Origin: Vibrio porteresiae DSM 19223 | Lineage (GTDB): Bacteria; Pseudomonadota; Gammaproteobacteria; Enterobacterales; Vibrionaceae | Direction: 5' to 3' | DNA: 64,000 nt | Assembly (NCBI RefSeq): GCF_024347055.1 | Contig: NZ_AP024896.1 | Span: 1,550,001-1,614,000 of the forward strand | Shown here: positions 25,809 through 34,439 of the stretch, one piece after another | Layout of the letters: every line of letters starts with the position of its first letter | Position numbering within the stretch: the first letter of the stretch is position 1 | Notes under the pieces: model-generated | What the model saw: only the letters and a program-made list of their open reading frames with translations | Told to the model about the DNA's origin: nothing | Database searches by the model: none | Program-made: the position numbers and the translations under genes

Positions 25809-27038
25809 ATGCGCATTAAAAAAACCTTACTCGCCCTTTCTATTGCCGCAGCGACCTTAGCCCCAATCATGCCTGCCCACAGCGCGCCGATGGCGTTACT
25901 GGGAGTAGATAAACAAGCAACGGATATCGAGTCAGCCAACTCGTGGCTAGAAATCAATCTTGGTCAGTTCCGTTCTAACATTGAACAGTTCAAAACTAAG
26001 ATGAATAATCACACCAAAATTTGTGCCATCATGAAGGCGGATGCGTACGGCAACGGCATTCAAGGTTTAATGCCCATTGTTCTTGAACAACAAATCCCAT
26101 GTGTTGGTGTGGCAAGTAATGCGGATGCACAAATGGTGCGCGACAGCGGTTTTAAAGGCGAGTTGATGCGCGTGCGCTCAGCCAGTCTCAACGAAATTAA
26201 AGCAGCGCTACATTTGGATATGGAAGAGCTGATTGGTAGCAAAGCGCAAGCCGATGCTTTGGCTGATCTTGCCAAAAAATCAGGCAAAGAAATTCGCGTC
26301 CATATTGCACTTAACGATGGTGGCATGGGACGTAACGGTATTGATATGAGTACCGATGCGGGTAAGAAAGAAGCGGTACAAATTGCTAGCCACAAAAACA
26401 TTCGTGTAGTTGGCATTATGACCCACTTCCCAACCTATGAAGCCGACGATGTGCGTAAAAAATTGGTGTCATTTAACGAGCACTCAGCTTGGCTGATGAA
26501 AGAAGCCAACTTGAAGCGTGAAGACATTACGCTGCACGTCGCTAACTCATTTACCTCGTTGAATGTTCCTGAAGCTCAGTTAGACATGGTTCGTCCTGGT
26601 GGCGCGCTTTATGGTGACCAGCCAACCAACTTAGAGTACCCATCAATTGTGTCGTTCAAAACGCGTATCGCATCAATTCACCATTTACCGAAAGATCATA
26701 CGGTCGGCTACGACAGTACCTTTACGACCCCAAAAGACAGTGTGCTGGCGAACTTGCCCGTCGGTTATTCTGACGGTTACCCACGTAAAATGGGCAACAA
26801 AGCGCAAGTAATCATCAACGGTAAGAAAGCACCCGTAGTTGGCGTAGCGTCAATGAATACCACCATGGTCGATGTCTCTAACATCAAAGGGGTGAAGCCG
26901 GGCATGGAAGTGATTCTGTTTGGTCATTCCAAAGGACAGTCGATTATCGCGGCAGATATGGAAAGTAGCTCAGATGTGATTTTCCCAGAGCTTTACACCA
27001 TCTGGGGTTACTCAAACCCTCGCATTTATGTCAAATAG
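25809..27038 (+). CDS. bsr: Periplasmic broad-spectrum amino acid racemase (Bsr)
   Basis: PLP-dependent racemase of the alanine racemase fold, 409 residues, matching Vibrio BsrV in length and in having a signal peptide (residues 1-25, ending PAHSA). It makes non-canonical D-amino acids in the periplasm that tune peptidoglycan synthesis and biofilm behaviour. The PLP lysine is Lys76 in CAIMKADAYGNG; the second catalytic Tyr lies in HTVGYDSTFTTP. Other motifs are LNDGGMGRNGID, GIMTHFPTYEADD, MVRPGGALYG and LPVGYSDGYPRKM. The wide active-site racemases carry such substitutions relative to Alr. A TTTGGAG lies before the ATG and a strong terminator follows. Confidence 0.93.
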   Translation: MRIKKTLLALSIAAATLAPIMPAHSAPMALLGVDKQATDIESANSWLEINLGQFRSNIEQFKTKMNNHTKICAIMKADAYGNGIQGLMPIVLEQQIPCVGVASNADAQMVRDSGFKGELMRVRSASLNEIKAALHLDMEELIGSKAQADALADLAKKSGKEIRVHIALNDGGMGRNGIDMSTDAGKKEAVQIASHKNIRVVGIMTHFPTYEADDVRKKLVSFNEHSAWLMKEANLKREDITLHVANSFTSLNVPEAQLDMVRPGGALYGDQPTNLEYPSIVSFKTRIASIHHLPKDHTVGYDSTFTTPKDSVLANLPVGYSDGYPRKMGNKAQVIINGKKAPVVGVASMNTTMVDVSNIKGVKPGMEVILFGHSKGQSIIAADMESSSDVIFPELYTIWGYSNPRIYVK

Positions 27039-27077
27039 CCAATCTTAAACAGGGTTTGCCACAACAAGCAATAATGC

Positions 27078-27106
27078 AAAACGGCCTGATCGCAGGCCGT
27101 TTTCAT
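27078..27106. terminator. Bidirectional terminator between bsr and acr3
   Basis: AAAACGGCCTG-ATCG-CAGGCCGTTTT, flanked by A and T runs, so it can end transcripts from both convergent genes. Confidence 0.88.
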
Positions 27107-27127
27107 TTGTGCCGAATCTAAAGAGAG

Positions 27128-28192
27128 TTATGCGTGATAGCCCTTTTTCATGCGCAACGCCAAGTTAACCAAGCCAATCAACACAGGTACTTCGACTAAA
27201 GGACCAATGACTCCGACGAATGCTTGGTCCGAGTTAACGCCAAAAACAGCAATCGCCACTGCAATCGCTAACTCAAAGTTGTTTCCTGTGGCGGTAAATG
27301 AAATTGATGCATTTTTGTCGTATGGCAAATTCATCCGTCGACCGATGAAAAAGGTCACCATAAACATCACCAAAAAGTAGATGACGAGTGGGATGGCAAC
27401 TCGCACCACATCCATTGGCAATTGTAAGATCATTTCGCCTTTCAGGCTGAACATCAAAACAATCGTCGCCAACAGAGCTATTAGAGTCAGAGGTGAAATC
27501 AGAGGAATAAAAGTCTTCTTGTACCACTCTTCGCCATTCATCGACACCAAGATAACGCGACTCAAAAAGCCCGCAACAAACGGTATACCAAGGTAAATCA
27601 GCACGCTTTGGGCAATGTCTCCCATGGTGATCGTCACGTCCATTCCTTGAATACCGAGCATCGGTGGAATCACGGTGATAAATAACCAAGCCAGAAAACT
27701 GTAGGTGACAATTTGAAACACGCTGTTCAGTGCCACCAGCGCAGCACCGTATTCTTTGTTGCCGCCACCGATGTCATTCCACACCAGTACCATCGCAATA
27801 CAACGTGCTAAACCAATCAAGATCAGACCAACCATGTATCCGGGATAATCGTGCAAAAATATCAGTGCCAAGGTAAACATAAACACCGGCCCAACAATCC
27901 AGTTCATCACCAGCGATAAACCAATCGCCTTTTTGTCTCGTGTCACTTGCCCCAGCAGAGCGTAATTCACTTTCGCTAATGGCGGATACATCATCAAAAT
28001 AAGGCCAATGGCGAGAGGAACATTGGTTGAGCCCACCGACATGCGCTCATTCCAATGCCCTATTTGCGGAAACGCAGCGCCAAGAGCAACTCCAATGACC
28101 ATTGCTAGAAAAATCCATAAGGTCAGATAGCGATCAAGAAAGCTCATATTTTGCGATGGAGCGTTGTGCACATTTGCCATGCTATTACTCAT
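27128..28192 (-). CDS. acr3: Arsenite efflux transporter, ACR3 family
   Basis: A 354-residue inner-membrane protein with about ten helices. It carries the ACR3 hallmarks LTLWIFLAMVIGVALG, the conserved essential cysteine in GLARCIAMVLVWN (Cys131), and GNNFELAIAVAIAVFG in the discontinuous helix. It exports As(III) using the proton motive force. The gene lies 11 bases downstream of arsR in a two-gene operon. No arsC reductase is adjacent, so any arsenate reduction depends on genes outside this unit. Confidence 0.92.
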   Translation of the reverse strand: MSNSMANVHNAPSQNMSFLDRYLTLWIFLAMVIGVALGAAFPQIGHWNERMSVGSTNVPLAIGLILMMYPPLAKVNYALLGQVTRDKKAIGLSLVMNWIVGPVFMFTLALIFLHDYPGYMVGLILIGLARCIAMVLVWNDIGGGNKEYGAALVALNSVFQIVTYSFLAWLFITVIPPMLGIQGMDVTITMGDIAQSVLIYLGIPFVAGFLSRVILVSMNGEEWYKKTFIPLISPLTLIALLATIVLMFSLKGEMILQLPMDVVRVAIPLVIYFLVMFMVTFFIGRRMNLPYDKNASISFTATGNNFELAIAVAIAVFGVNSDQAFVGVIGPLVEVPVLIGLVNLALRMKKGYHA

Positions 28193-28203
28193 TCATCTTT
28201 GTC

Positions 28204-28539
28204 CTAATAGTCATCATTTGGCGCGCATCTAGACCCGATCAATCTGCTTTGCTCAGCACTTATCAATGTCGGACTATGCTGCGCGGTTAGCTGCAAAATC
28301 TGCTTCATCCAGCTTGGTAAATCAGGATGAATACGATAAAAGACCCATTTCCCCTTGCGCGTGGCCTCTACCACTTGGTTATTACGCAAATCAGCCAAAT
28401 GGCGTGACACTTTGGGCTGGCTTAGTTCTAAAGCCGTCATCAAATCACACACACAAAGCTCACCGGCACTTTCTAAAAGTAACAATGACTTAAGACGAGT
28501 TTCGTCAGCGAGCAATTTGTAAAAAACAAGAGCATCCAT
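28204..28539 (-). CDS. arsR: ArsR/SmtB-family arsenic-responsive repressor
   Basis: A 111-residue winged-helix repressor. The ELCVCDLM metal motif (Cys29, Cys31) in the recognition helix region is the classical As(III)-binding site of E. coli ArsR; binding releases DNA. DNA-contacting helix: LSQPKVSRHLADLRNNQVV. First gene of the arsR-acr3 unit, so it is autoregulated in all likelihood. The gap 28540-28754 holds its promoter and that of the divergent EamA gene; the operator could not be pinned down by eye. Confidence 0.92.
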   Translation of the reverse strand: MDALVFYKLLADETRLKSLLLLESAGELCVCDLMTALELSQPKVSRHLADLRNNQVVEATRKGKWVFYRIHPDLPSWMKQILQLTAQHSPTLISAEQSRLIGSRCAPNDDY

Positions 28540-28754
28540 AGGGTCATTTCATTATCAACACATACGTTAAATAATATATCTGTTTTTCCATATGTAAAGA
28601 TCTGCACAAAGTTAAACATTTTTGCCGAATAACCAGCGCCGATAAAAGCACCAAATCTGTCGATAGTCACAGCTTCGATTTTGTTTTTTAAAACACCTTT
28701 TCAATTTGGATAAATTCGCTAGAATGGCGCTTCAATCTCTGCTGGGTAATCTTG

Positions 28755-29636
28755 ATGTCTAACGCCGTTTCTCGTTCAATCCTATTGCTGGTTGGGGCTA
28801 ACCTGCTGGCTGCTTTTTCTGATGTCACGTTAAAAGTACTGAACGGTGAAGTACCGACCTTTGAATACGTGTTTATCCGTCAACTGATCGGTACGGGATT
28901 GCTGTTTCCTTTTTGGTGGAAACTGCCGAAGGAGCAACGTCAAGAAGGGCTCAGTTGGATTACGTTTTCGCGTGCGCAGCTTATTCTATTAGGCAGCGCT
29001 TGTGCCATGATAGCGGTCACTTACTTACCCTTAGCAACGGCTAACGCAATGTTTTATGTTGCGCCATTACTCATGTTGCCACTCGCCTTTTTATTGCTGA
29101 AAGAGCACCCAACCTTAAAACAGATATTGGCAACGGCGGCGGGCTTTGCTGGGGTGCTGATTGTGCTCCGCCCAGAACAATTTCAATGGGCAGCGATAGC
29201 GGGCTTAGGCTGCGCCCTCTCAAATGCATTATGCAACCTATTAATTCGTCGTCTCCCCGCGCAACAAGCGTTAGTATCAACCCTGTTTTGGACGGGCTTG
29301 ATGACCTTGCCTATCTCGTTACTGCTGGCGTTACCGCAGTGGGAACCTATTCGCTGGGCTAACTTAGGCTGGATAGTCCTCATCAACCTGTTGGTACTGG
29401 GTTACCATGCATTAGTCGTGATGGCTTACCGTCCCGTCGAAGCAAACCGAATTGCGTTGGCTGAGTATTCTGGATTGGTTTTTGCCACCATTTTGGGATT
29501 TGTCTTGTTTGCGGAAATGCCCGATCTGCTGACCTGTATCGGTATCGTGCTTATCGTGATTCCGATGATGCCGATCCAATGGCGAAAATGGCTATTTCGA
29601 GCGCAAACTTCGTTGGCTCAAGATCCCGCCAAATAG
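28755..29636 (+). CDS. EamA/DMT-superfamily metabolite exporter
   Basis: A 293-residue inner-membrane protein of ten predicted helices made of two EamA repeats (LLVGANLLAAFSDVTLKVLNG at the start; VALAE-like RIALAEYSGLVFATILGFVLF in the second repeat). ATG 28755 chosen; the TTG three bases earlier is in frame. Such carriers export amino acids, nucleobases or other metabolites; the substrate cannot be told from sequence. Divergent from arsR but no functional link is evident. Confidence 0.85.
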   Translation: MSNAVSRSILLLVGANLLAAFSDVTLKVLNGEVPTFEYVFIRQLIGTGLLFPFWWKLPKEQRQEGLSWITFSRAQLILLGSACAMIAVTYLPLATANAMFYVAPLLMLPLAFLLLKEHPTLKQILATAAGFAGVLIVLRPEQFQWAAIAGLGCALSNALCNLLIRRLPAQQALVSTLFWTGLMTLPISLLLALPQWEPIRWANLGWIVLINLLVLGYHALVVMAYRPVEANRIALAEYSGLVFATILGFVLFAEMPDLLTCIGIVLIVIPMMPIQWRKWLFRAQTSLAQDPAK

Positions 29637-29641
29637 GATTG

Positions 29642-29761
29642 ATGCTCAAACCGTTAGCGATCCTAGCCATGGTTTTACTACCTAGCACTTTTGCCACATC
29701 TTGTTACACAACAAACGCTAAGCTAAGTCGATTAGGCAACAATCGTGGATTATCAAGATAA
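29642..29761 (+). CDS. Possible 39-residue small protein with hydrophobic leader
   Basis: Directly after the EamA stop, an ATG opens a frame starting MLKPLAILAMVLLPSTFATS, which looks like a short signal peptide or membrane helix, then a polar tail of about 20 residues. AGGA is only 3 bases from the ATG. It may be a genuine small membrane or secreted peptide, a decayed remnant of an exported protein, or chance. No homology recognised. Confidence 0.2.
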   Translation: MLKPLAILAMVLLPSTFATSCYTTNAKLSRLGNNRGLSR

Positions 29762-29858
29762 CGACTTACCTGATGAGCCCTTAAGCTAGTTGTGTCTTAA
29801 CTGACTGCAGTCAACACGTTGAGATACGTTCTAGTTCATCAATCGATAAGGAATCATC

Positions 29859-30356
29859 ATGCAACGACGACTTAATGGATGGCTACTGGCCGGCATAGCA
29901 ACCGTGTTTGGCATTGCTACACCCGCAGTAATGGCTGCAGAACAATCTCTGTATACTGCTGAAACTCAAGGTGAGTTTGACGGCCCAGCGGAGTATTTCA
30001 CTGGTAAAGTACATGTAAAAATGGCTTTTCCTGCCAATGAGGTTGCCCACTATTCCGGTGCTTTTGTTACCTTTGAACAGGGTGCAAGAACCGCTTGGCA
30101 TTCGCACCCGGCGGGTCAGCATATGATAGTGACCCAAGGAACCGCGCTGACCGTTACCCGCGATGGTAAAGTCCTTGCGTTTCATCCTGGTGAAGCCGTT
30201 TGGTGTCCACCAGATGTCGATCACTGGCACGGCGCCACTGCTAACGCAGCTATGACTCACTTTGTCGTTACCGCTTCTGACGCTCAAGGTAAGAATGTCG
30301 TCTGGAAAGAGAAAGTCTCAGATAAAGAGTATCAGGCGGCGCTACAAACTAAATAA
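29859..30356 (+). CDS. Exported cupin-domain protein ((R)-mandelonitrile lyase-like)
   Basis: 165 residues: a signal peptide (1-26, ending AVMAA) and one cupin barrel. Metal ligands of cupin motif 1 are visible in TAWHSHPAGQHMIVTQG and of motif 2 in PGEAVWCPPDVDHWHGA. Its length and motif spacing match small cupins annotated as (R)-mandelonitrile lyases, a name taken from a plant-pathogen-type manganese cupin; real substrates are mostly unknown. Homologues are often next to carboxymuconolactone-decarboxylase-like genes, and this window has such an exported protein 22 kb away. AAGGA lies 8-9 bases before the ATG. Single gene with terminator. Confidence 0.83.
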   Translation: MQRRLNGWLLAGIATVFGIATPAVMAAEQSLYTAETQGEFDGPAEYFTGKVHVKMAFPANEVAHYSGAFVTFEQGARTAWHSHPAGQHMIVTQGTALTVTRDGKVLAFHPGEAVWCPPDVDHWHGATANAAMTHFVVTASDAQGKNVVWKEKVSDKEYQAALQTK

Positions 30357-30397
30357 TGTTAAATCCACTGCTTTGGTTCAATGGAATGAGCAATTAC

Positions 30398-30423
30398 ACA
30401 GGCCTGTATGGCCTGTTTTTTTA
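30398..30423 (+). terminator. Rho-independent terminator after the cupin gene
   Basis: ACAGGCC-TGTAT-GGCCTGT followed by a run of eight T. Confidence 0.88.
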
Positions 30424-30804
30424 TCCAAAATTTCTACTAGCCTTCATCCATCAACATTGAGTAAACCTTGGTTAATTGGAAAATATCGTCCGTTGACCTT
30501 TTTCAACCACAGCATAAATTCAAAATAACGGACAAATAAACAATCCGTTACGTAGAGTCACCAAGCCATCAGCAGCTTTTTGTTCAAACCAAGATCCATC
30601 ATTTTGGAATTTTAGGCAATGAATAAGGATGATTGGATATTAACCAATTCATTAGTTATTCGTAATATACCCACATCAACGGATACGTCTGTTACCGATA
30701 TATCCAATAATAACGCCTTGATAACGACACCTTAGGTCGCTAGTGATGTGCTTACACCATCACACCAAAAGGCTGATAACTCATCAAACAAGAAGAGTGT
30801 GACA
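30424..30804. other. Leader/promoter region of the alcohol dehydrogenase gene
   Basis: 380 bp with no supported gene. It holds an inverted repeat TAACGGA (30526-30532) / TCCGTTA (30544-30550) with an 11-base spacer that could be a regulator site. No core promoter could be assigned with confidence. Confidence 0.35.
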
Positions 30805-31974
30805 ATGCAATTAGATTTCTCTTACTACAACCCAACCACCATTCACTTTGGTAAAGACTCGCTAGCCAAACTAAAAGAAGAAGCACCCAAATACGGCAAA
30901 ACAGTCATGTTGGTGTACGGTCGTAACGCGATCAAAGCCAACGGTCTTTACGACAAAGTGGTTGCCATCCTTGAACAAGCAGGCAAAAAAGTGGTTGAGC
31001 TATCCGGTGTGATGCCTAACCCTACCCTTGAAAAAATGCGTGAAGGCGTGCAAATCGTACGTGACCACAACGTTAGCCTTATTCTGGCTGTCGGAGGCGG
31101 TTCTGTTATTGACTGTGCCAAAGGTATTTCTGTATCTGCCTACTGTGAAGATCAAGACCCATTTGTAAAATACTGGTGTGAATTCAAAGATGTGGATAAC
31201 GAAGTAGTCCCTGTAGCGTCTATCTTAACTATGGTTGGTACGGGTTCAGAAATGAACGGTGGTTCTGTTATCACTAACGAAGAGACCAAATACAAAGCAG
31301 GTCGTGTTTTCCCTGCGCACGTATTTCCTAAATTTTCGATCCTAAACCCAGAGTACACATTCACTGTATCTCAATACCAAATGGTGAGCGGCGTGTTTGA
31401 TACCATGTCTCACCTTATGGAACAGTACTTCTCTGACAAAGGTGCGAACACCACAGATTATGTGATTGAAAGCCTACTAAAATCGTCTATCGATAACCTA
31501 CGTGTTGCGTTAAAAGCTCCAAACGATTACGAAGCTCGTTCAAACCTAATGTGGAACGCGACCCTAGCACTGAACACGCTAACTGGTTTGTCTAAATCAC
31601 AAGACTGGCAAGTCCACATGATTGAACACCAATTAGGTGCTTACACCGACTGTGCTCACGGTATGGGTCTAGCGGCAATTTCACTGCCTTACTACCGCCT
31701 AATCTACAAATTTGGTCTAGAAAAATTCGTCCGTTTCGCGACTCAAGTTTGGGGTATCGCTGCTGAAGATAAAACGGATGAAGAGATCGCGCTTGCTGGT
31801 ATCGATGCGCTAGAAGCCTTCACTAAAGAGTGTGGCATTGTGACCTCTCTGGAAGAACTCGGTGCAACCAAAGAGATGCTACCTAAGATTGCTGAATCTA
31901 CCATCATTCTCGGTGGCGGTTACCATGCCATCACCACACAAGAGATTCAACAAGTACTAGAAGCGTGCTTTTAA
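30805..31974 (+). CDS. Iron-containing alcohol dehydrogenase (YqhD/butanol-dehydrogenase type)
   Basis: 389 residues from ATG 30805 (AAGAAGAG upstream); an earlier in-frame ATG at 30748 adds 19 residues unlike the family. NAD(P)H-dependent aldehyde reductase/alcohol dehydrogenase of the group III metal type: DFSYYNPTTIHFGKDSL, GGGSVIDCAKGIS (nucleotide binding), MVGTGSEMNGGSVITNE, and metal-binding Asp/His in VFDTMSHLMEQYFS and IEHQLGAYTDCAHGMGLA. The overall look is closest to YqhD and BdhA enzymes that detoxify aldehydes. Monocistronic, closed by a terminator. Confidence 0.9.
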   Translation: MQLDFSYYNPTTIHFGKDSLAKLKEEAPKYGKTVMLVYGRNAIKANGLYDKVVAILEQAGKKVVELSGVMPNPTLEKMREGVQIVRDHNVSLILAVGGGSVIDCAKGISVSAYCEDQDPFVKYWCEFKDVDNEVVPVASILTMVGTGSEMNGGSVITNEETKYKAGRVFPAHVFPKFSILNPEYTFTVSQYQMVSGVFDTMSHLMEQYFSDKGANTTDYVIESLLKSSIDNLRVALKAPNDYEARSNLMWNATLALNTLTGLSKSQDWQVHMIEHQLGAYTDCAHGMGLAAISLPYYRLIYKFGLEKFVRFATQVWGIAAEDKTDEEIALAGIDALEAFTKECGIVTSLEELGATKEMLPKIAESTIILGGGYHAITTQEIQQVLEACF

Positions 31975-32023
31975 GCCTGACCTTCTGAGATAAAACCTCA
32001 ATGTATTGAGGTCGATAACAGAA

Positions 32024-32060
32024 AAAAGCCAGCAAATTCAATATTGCTGGCTTTTCTTTT
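32024..32060. terminator. Bidirectional terminator after the alcohol dehydrogenase gene
   Basis: AAAAGCCAGCAA-(8)-TTGCTGGCTTTT, then CTTTTC; A-rich on the other side. A smaller hairpin (ACCTCAAT..ATTGAGGT) precedes it at 31995-32012. Confidence 0.85.
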
Positions 32061-32099
32061 CTAATGAAACGAAGTGGGAAGGAAGAGATAAATGCTCAC

Positions 32100-32450
32100 T
32101 CATTTTCGTCTCCTATTCGGCGTTGCCCAGATATGACTCAGCCATGAGATAAGCGCTGCAATAGCGCCCAATGAAGCAATCGCCACCGTCATATCCGTGG
32201 TCAAGATGCGAGCACATTCTTGGTAGAAACTCACTTCACCTTCAAATGCTAATAATCCCGCTGCGACAAAAAGAATACCGTACAGACACAGCGTAAAGAG
32301 CACTCCAGATTTCAACGCGTTAAAGAGCGTTCCCAACGGAGTTCGCAGTGGCACTTTTTCAAGCTGAGCACTGTTTGCCGCTTTGTTGTTTTTTCGATTA
32401 ATCAACTCGTTCTTAATAGATTTAAACCATGCGTTAGCGTAACTAGTCAT
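32100..32450 (-). CDS. Small membrane protein of unknown function
   Basis: 116 residues, not recognised. A polar, Asn/Lys-rich N-terminal third (1-45) is followed by two hydrophobic helices (about 46-70, SGVLFTLCLYGILFVAAGLL; about 86-108, MTVAIASLGAIAALISWLSH) and a basic tail ending NRRRK, so it is probably an inner-membrane protein with both ends in the cytoplasm. It stands alone, convergent with the alcohol dehydrogenase, with a 265-bp gap upstream that holds no other gene. Confidence 0.6.
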   Translation of the reverse strand: MTSYANAWFKSIKNELINRKNNKAANSAQLEKVPLRTPLGTLFNALKSGVLFTLCLYGILFVAAGLLAFEGEVSFYQECARILTTDMTVAIASLGAIAALISWLSHIWATPNRRRK

Positions 32451-32715
32451 ACTAAAAACTCTCCAAAAGAGGGCCGAAACACATCGCCTTTTAGCGTTGT
32501 CATCACAGATAGTGAAACGAAGTAACGTTAGGTATTGAGCTATAAAACCAGTTTAAACATAGCCTATGAAGACGTTATTAGGGGTTAACTAGTTCGCTTT
32601 TTATAAGAAAAGACCACAGAGATAAGTCACTCATAACATCAGTATTAAAAGTAAGAAGAGATCGAGCGCCGTACACCCAAAATTCGCTATCGCTCAATCT
32701 CTCAACTGCTGCTAA

Positions 32716-33606
32716 TTAGAGAGATAAAGACTCTTGAAAATAGTCCGCCAAATAGTCAATAAACGCTCTGGTGGTAGATGAAAGATGCTTACGCGAGGAG
32801 TAGAGCGCGTAGATCTGCAAGTCATTGGGTTTCCAATCGGGAAGAATGTGAACTAATTGTCCCGACGCCAGCTCGTTTGCCACCAAATAAGTGGGCTGTA
32901 AAGAGATGCCTATCCCTTCACAAGCGGCTTGCCTTAGCACCGTCGCTTCATTCGCCGATAACCTTGGTTTTATCTCAATCGCTTCATATTGTTCGCCATT
33001 GGTTAAATGCCATGTATGACGTTCAAAATGTTTATAGCCCAAACAAGAGTGCCGCAACAAATCAGTCGGTTTTTCAATGGGATCTGCGTGATTAAGATAC
33101 TCAGGTGAAGCCACGAGTAAGGAGCGACACACGCCGATCGGTTTGCCGATCAGCGAGCTGTCTGGATTAGAGGCAATACGAATGGATAAATCGATCTGCT
33201 GCTCAACCAGATCGTTATGGGAATCATCAACAAATATCTCGATGTTAATCTCAGGATGCAACTGCATAAAATGTTTGGTTGCTGGAACCAACTGAGCAAA
33301 ACCAAACGACATACTGGTCGAAACTTTAATCTGCCCTGATAACAGGGTCGCATCGCCAACCACATCAGTGAGCGCTTCGCCCACATTCAACCAATTCTCG
33401 ATTTTCTCAAGGTTCTGTTGCCCCGATGTCGTTAACGTCACTCGTCTGGTGGTGCGATGCAATAAGCGCATTTGCAACCAGTTTTCCAGCGCTTCAACAT
33501 AGCGTGTCACCATCGGGCGAGACATATTTAATCGGTCTGCGGTATCGGTAAAGCTACCGGAATGGGCAACATCTACAAAAACCTTGGCGGCAGTTAATCT
33601 ATCCAT
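32716..33606 (-). CDS. LysR-family transcriptional regulator
   Basis: 296 residues. N-terminal winged helix: AAKVFVDVAHSGSFTDTADR, MSRPMVTRYVEALENWLQ, LLHRTTRRVTLT; C-terminal substrate-binding domain from about residue 90. It belongs to the LysR branch with the HRTTRRVTLT motif that commonly sits next to and controls a divergent gene, here the DsbA-like gene at 33763. The 156-bp gap between them is the likely regulatory region. Effector unknown. Confidence 0.88.
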   Translation of the reverse strand: MDRLTAAKVFVDVAHSGSFTDTADRLNMSRPMVTRYVEALENWLQMRLLHRTTRRVTLTTSGQQNLEKIENWLNVGEALTDVVGDATLLSGQIKVSTSMSFGFAQLVPATKHFMQLHPEINIEIFVDDSHNDLVEQQIDLSIRIASNPDSSLIGKPIGVCRSLLVASPEYLNHADPIEKPTDLLRHSCLGYKHFERHTWHLTNGEQYEAIEIKPRLSANEATVLRQAACEGIGISLQPTYLVANELASGQLVHILPDWKPNDLQIYALYSSRKHLSSTTRAFIDYLADYFQESLSL

Positions 33607-33762
33607 CTTATTTGCACGATTTAAGAAACACTATTGTCTATATTAATGCATTTATCTGAGCGAATCAATTTTCTATAGTAGTGACATAACGCAGCGCCTA
33701 AAACAGGCTCCCAAACCTAAAGCACAACACTGCGAGCGTATCGATCTGAAGGAGAGAACAAA

Positions 33763-34386
33763 ATGAATGAAGTCCATTATTTTTATGACCCTATGTGTGG
33801 CTGGTGTTACGGCGCAACATCCTTGATTCAGGCCATTGCTGAACATCCACAATTTACCTTGGTGTATCACCCTGGCGGGATGATTGAAAGAAAAGCGCTT
33901 ACCGAGGGCTTTAAGCAGCATGTCCTACAGGCTGATCCCCGCATCGCCGCTTTGACAGGGGCATCTTTCGGTGAAGCTTACATCGAACGCTTAAAAAGCG
34001 ATCAGCCTTTCATTTTGGATTCCTACCTACCGATTCGCGCCATCTCGGTCGCTCAATCGATGGGCATTGAGGCATACAAAATGATCAAAGCCATTCAAAC
34101 GGCCCATTATCAAGAAGGTTTGGTGGTGTCTGATGAAGCAACCCTCGCTTTACTGGCGCAGCGCTTTGGGCTAAATGAGGTAGAGTGGCAACGCAAAATG
34201 CAAGAGAGCGCCGACCACATTGAGCAAGAAATAATAGATAGTCATGAATTGATGGCACATTGGTCCGTCTCTGGCTACCCAACCTTAATTGCCAATATCA
34301 ACAATCAGTTCATTAAATTGCCCCATGAGCAATTCTATGGAAAACAAGAGCAGTGGAATAAACTCTTGGATTCACTGGTGAAATAA
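33763..34386 (+). CDS. DsbA-family thioredoxin-fold protein (cytoplasmic)
   Basis: 207 residues without a signal peptide. A CGWC redox motif (Cys12-Cys15, in DPMCGWCYGATS) is followed by the helical insertion and the cis-Pro loop SVSGYPTLIA near residue 166. This is the cytoplasmic DsbA/FrnE-like branch, probably a thiol oxidoreductase or isomerase. GGAGAG lies just before the ATG. Divergent from the LysR gene at 32716, which probably controls it. Confidence 0.86.
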   Translation: MNEVHYFYDPMCGWCYGATSLIQAIAEHPQFTLVYHPGGMIERKALTEGFKQHVLQADPRIAALTGASFGEAYIERLKSDQPFILDSYLPIRAISVAQSMGIEAYKMIKAIQTAHYQEGLVVSDEATLALLAQRFGLNEVEWQRKMQESADHIEQEIIDSHELMAHWSVSGYPTLIANINNQFIKLPHEQFYGKQEQWNKLLDSLVK

Positions 34387-34439
34387 TGCGACGCCAATGC
34401 CTTAAGGGCATTGGCTATTTAACAGCTCGCCCCCAAAAT

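Noticed and set aside
27273..27689. 138-codon frame within acr3
   Set aside because: Out-of-frame shadow on the same strand as the ACR3 gene; no start signal.
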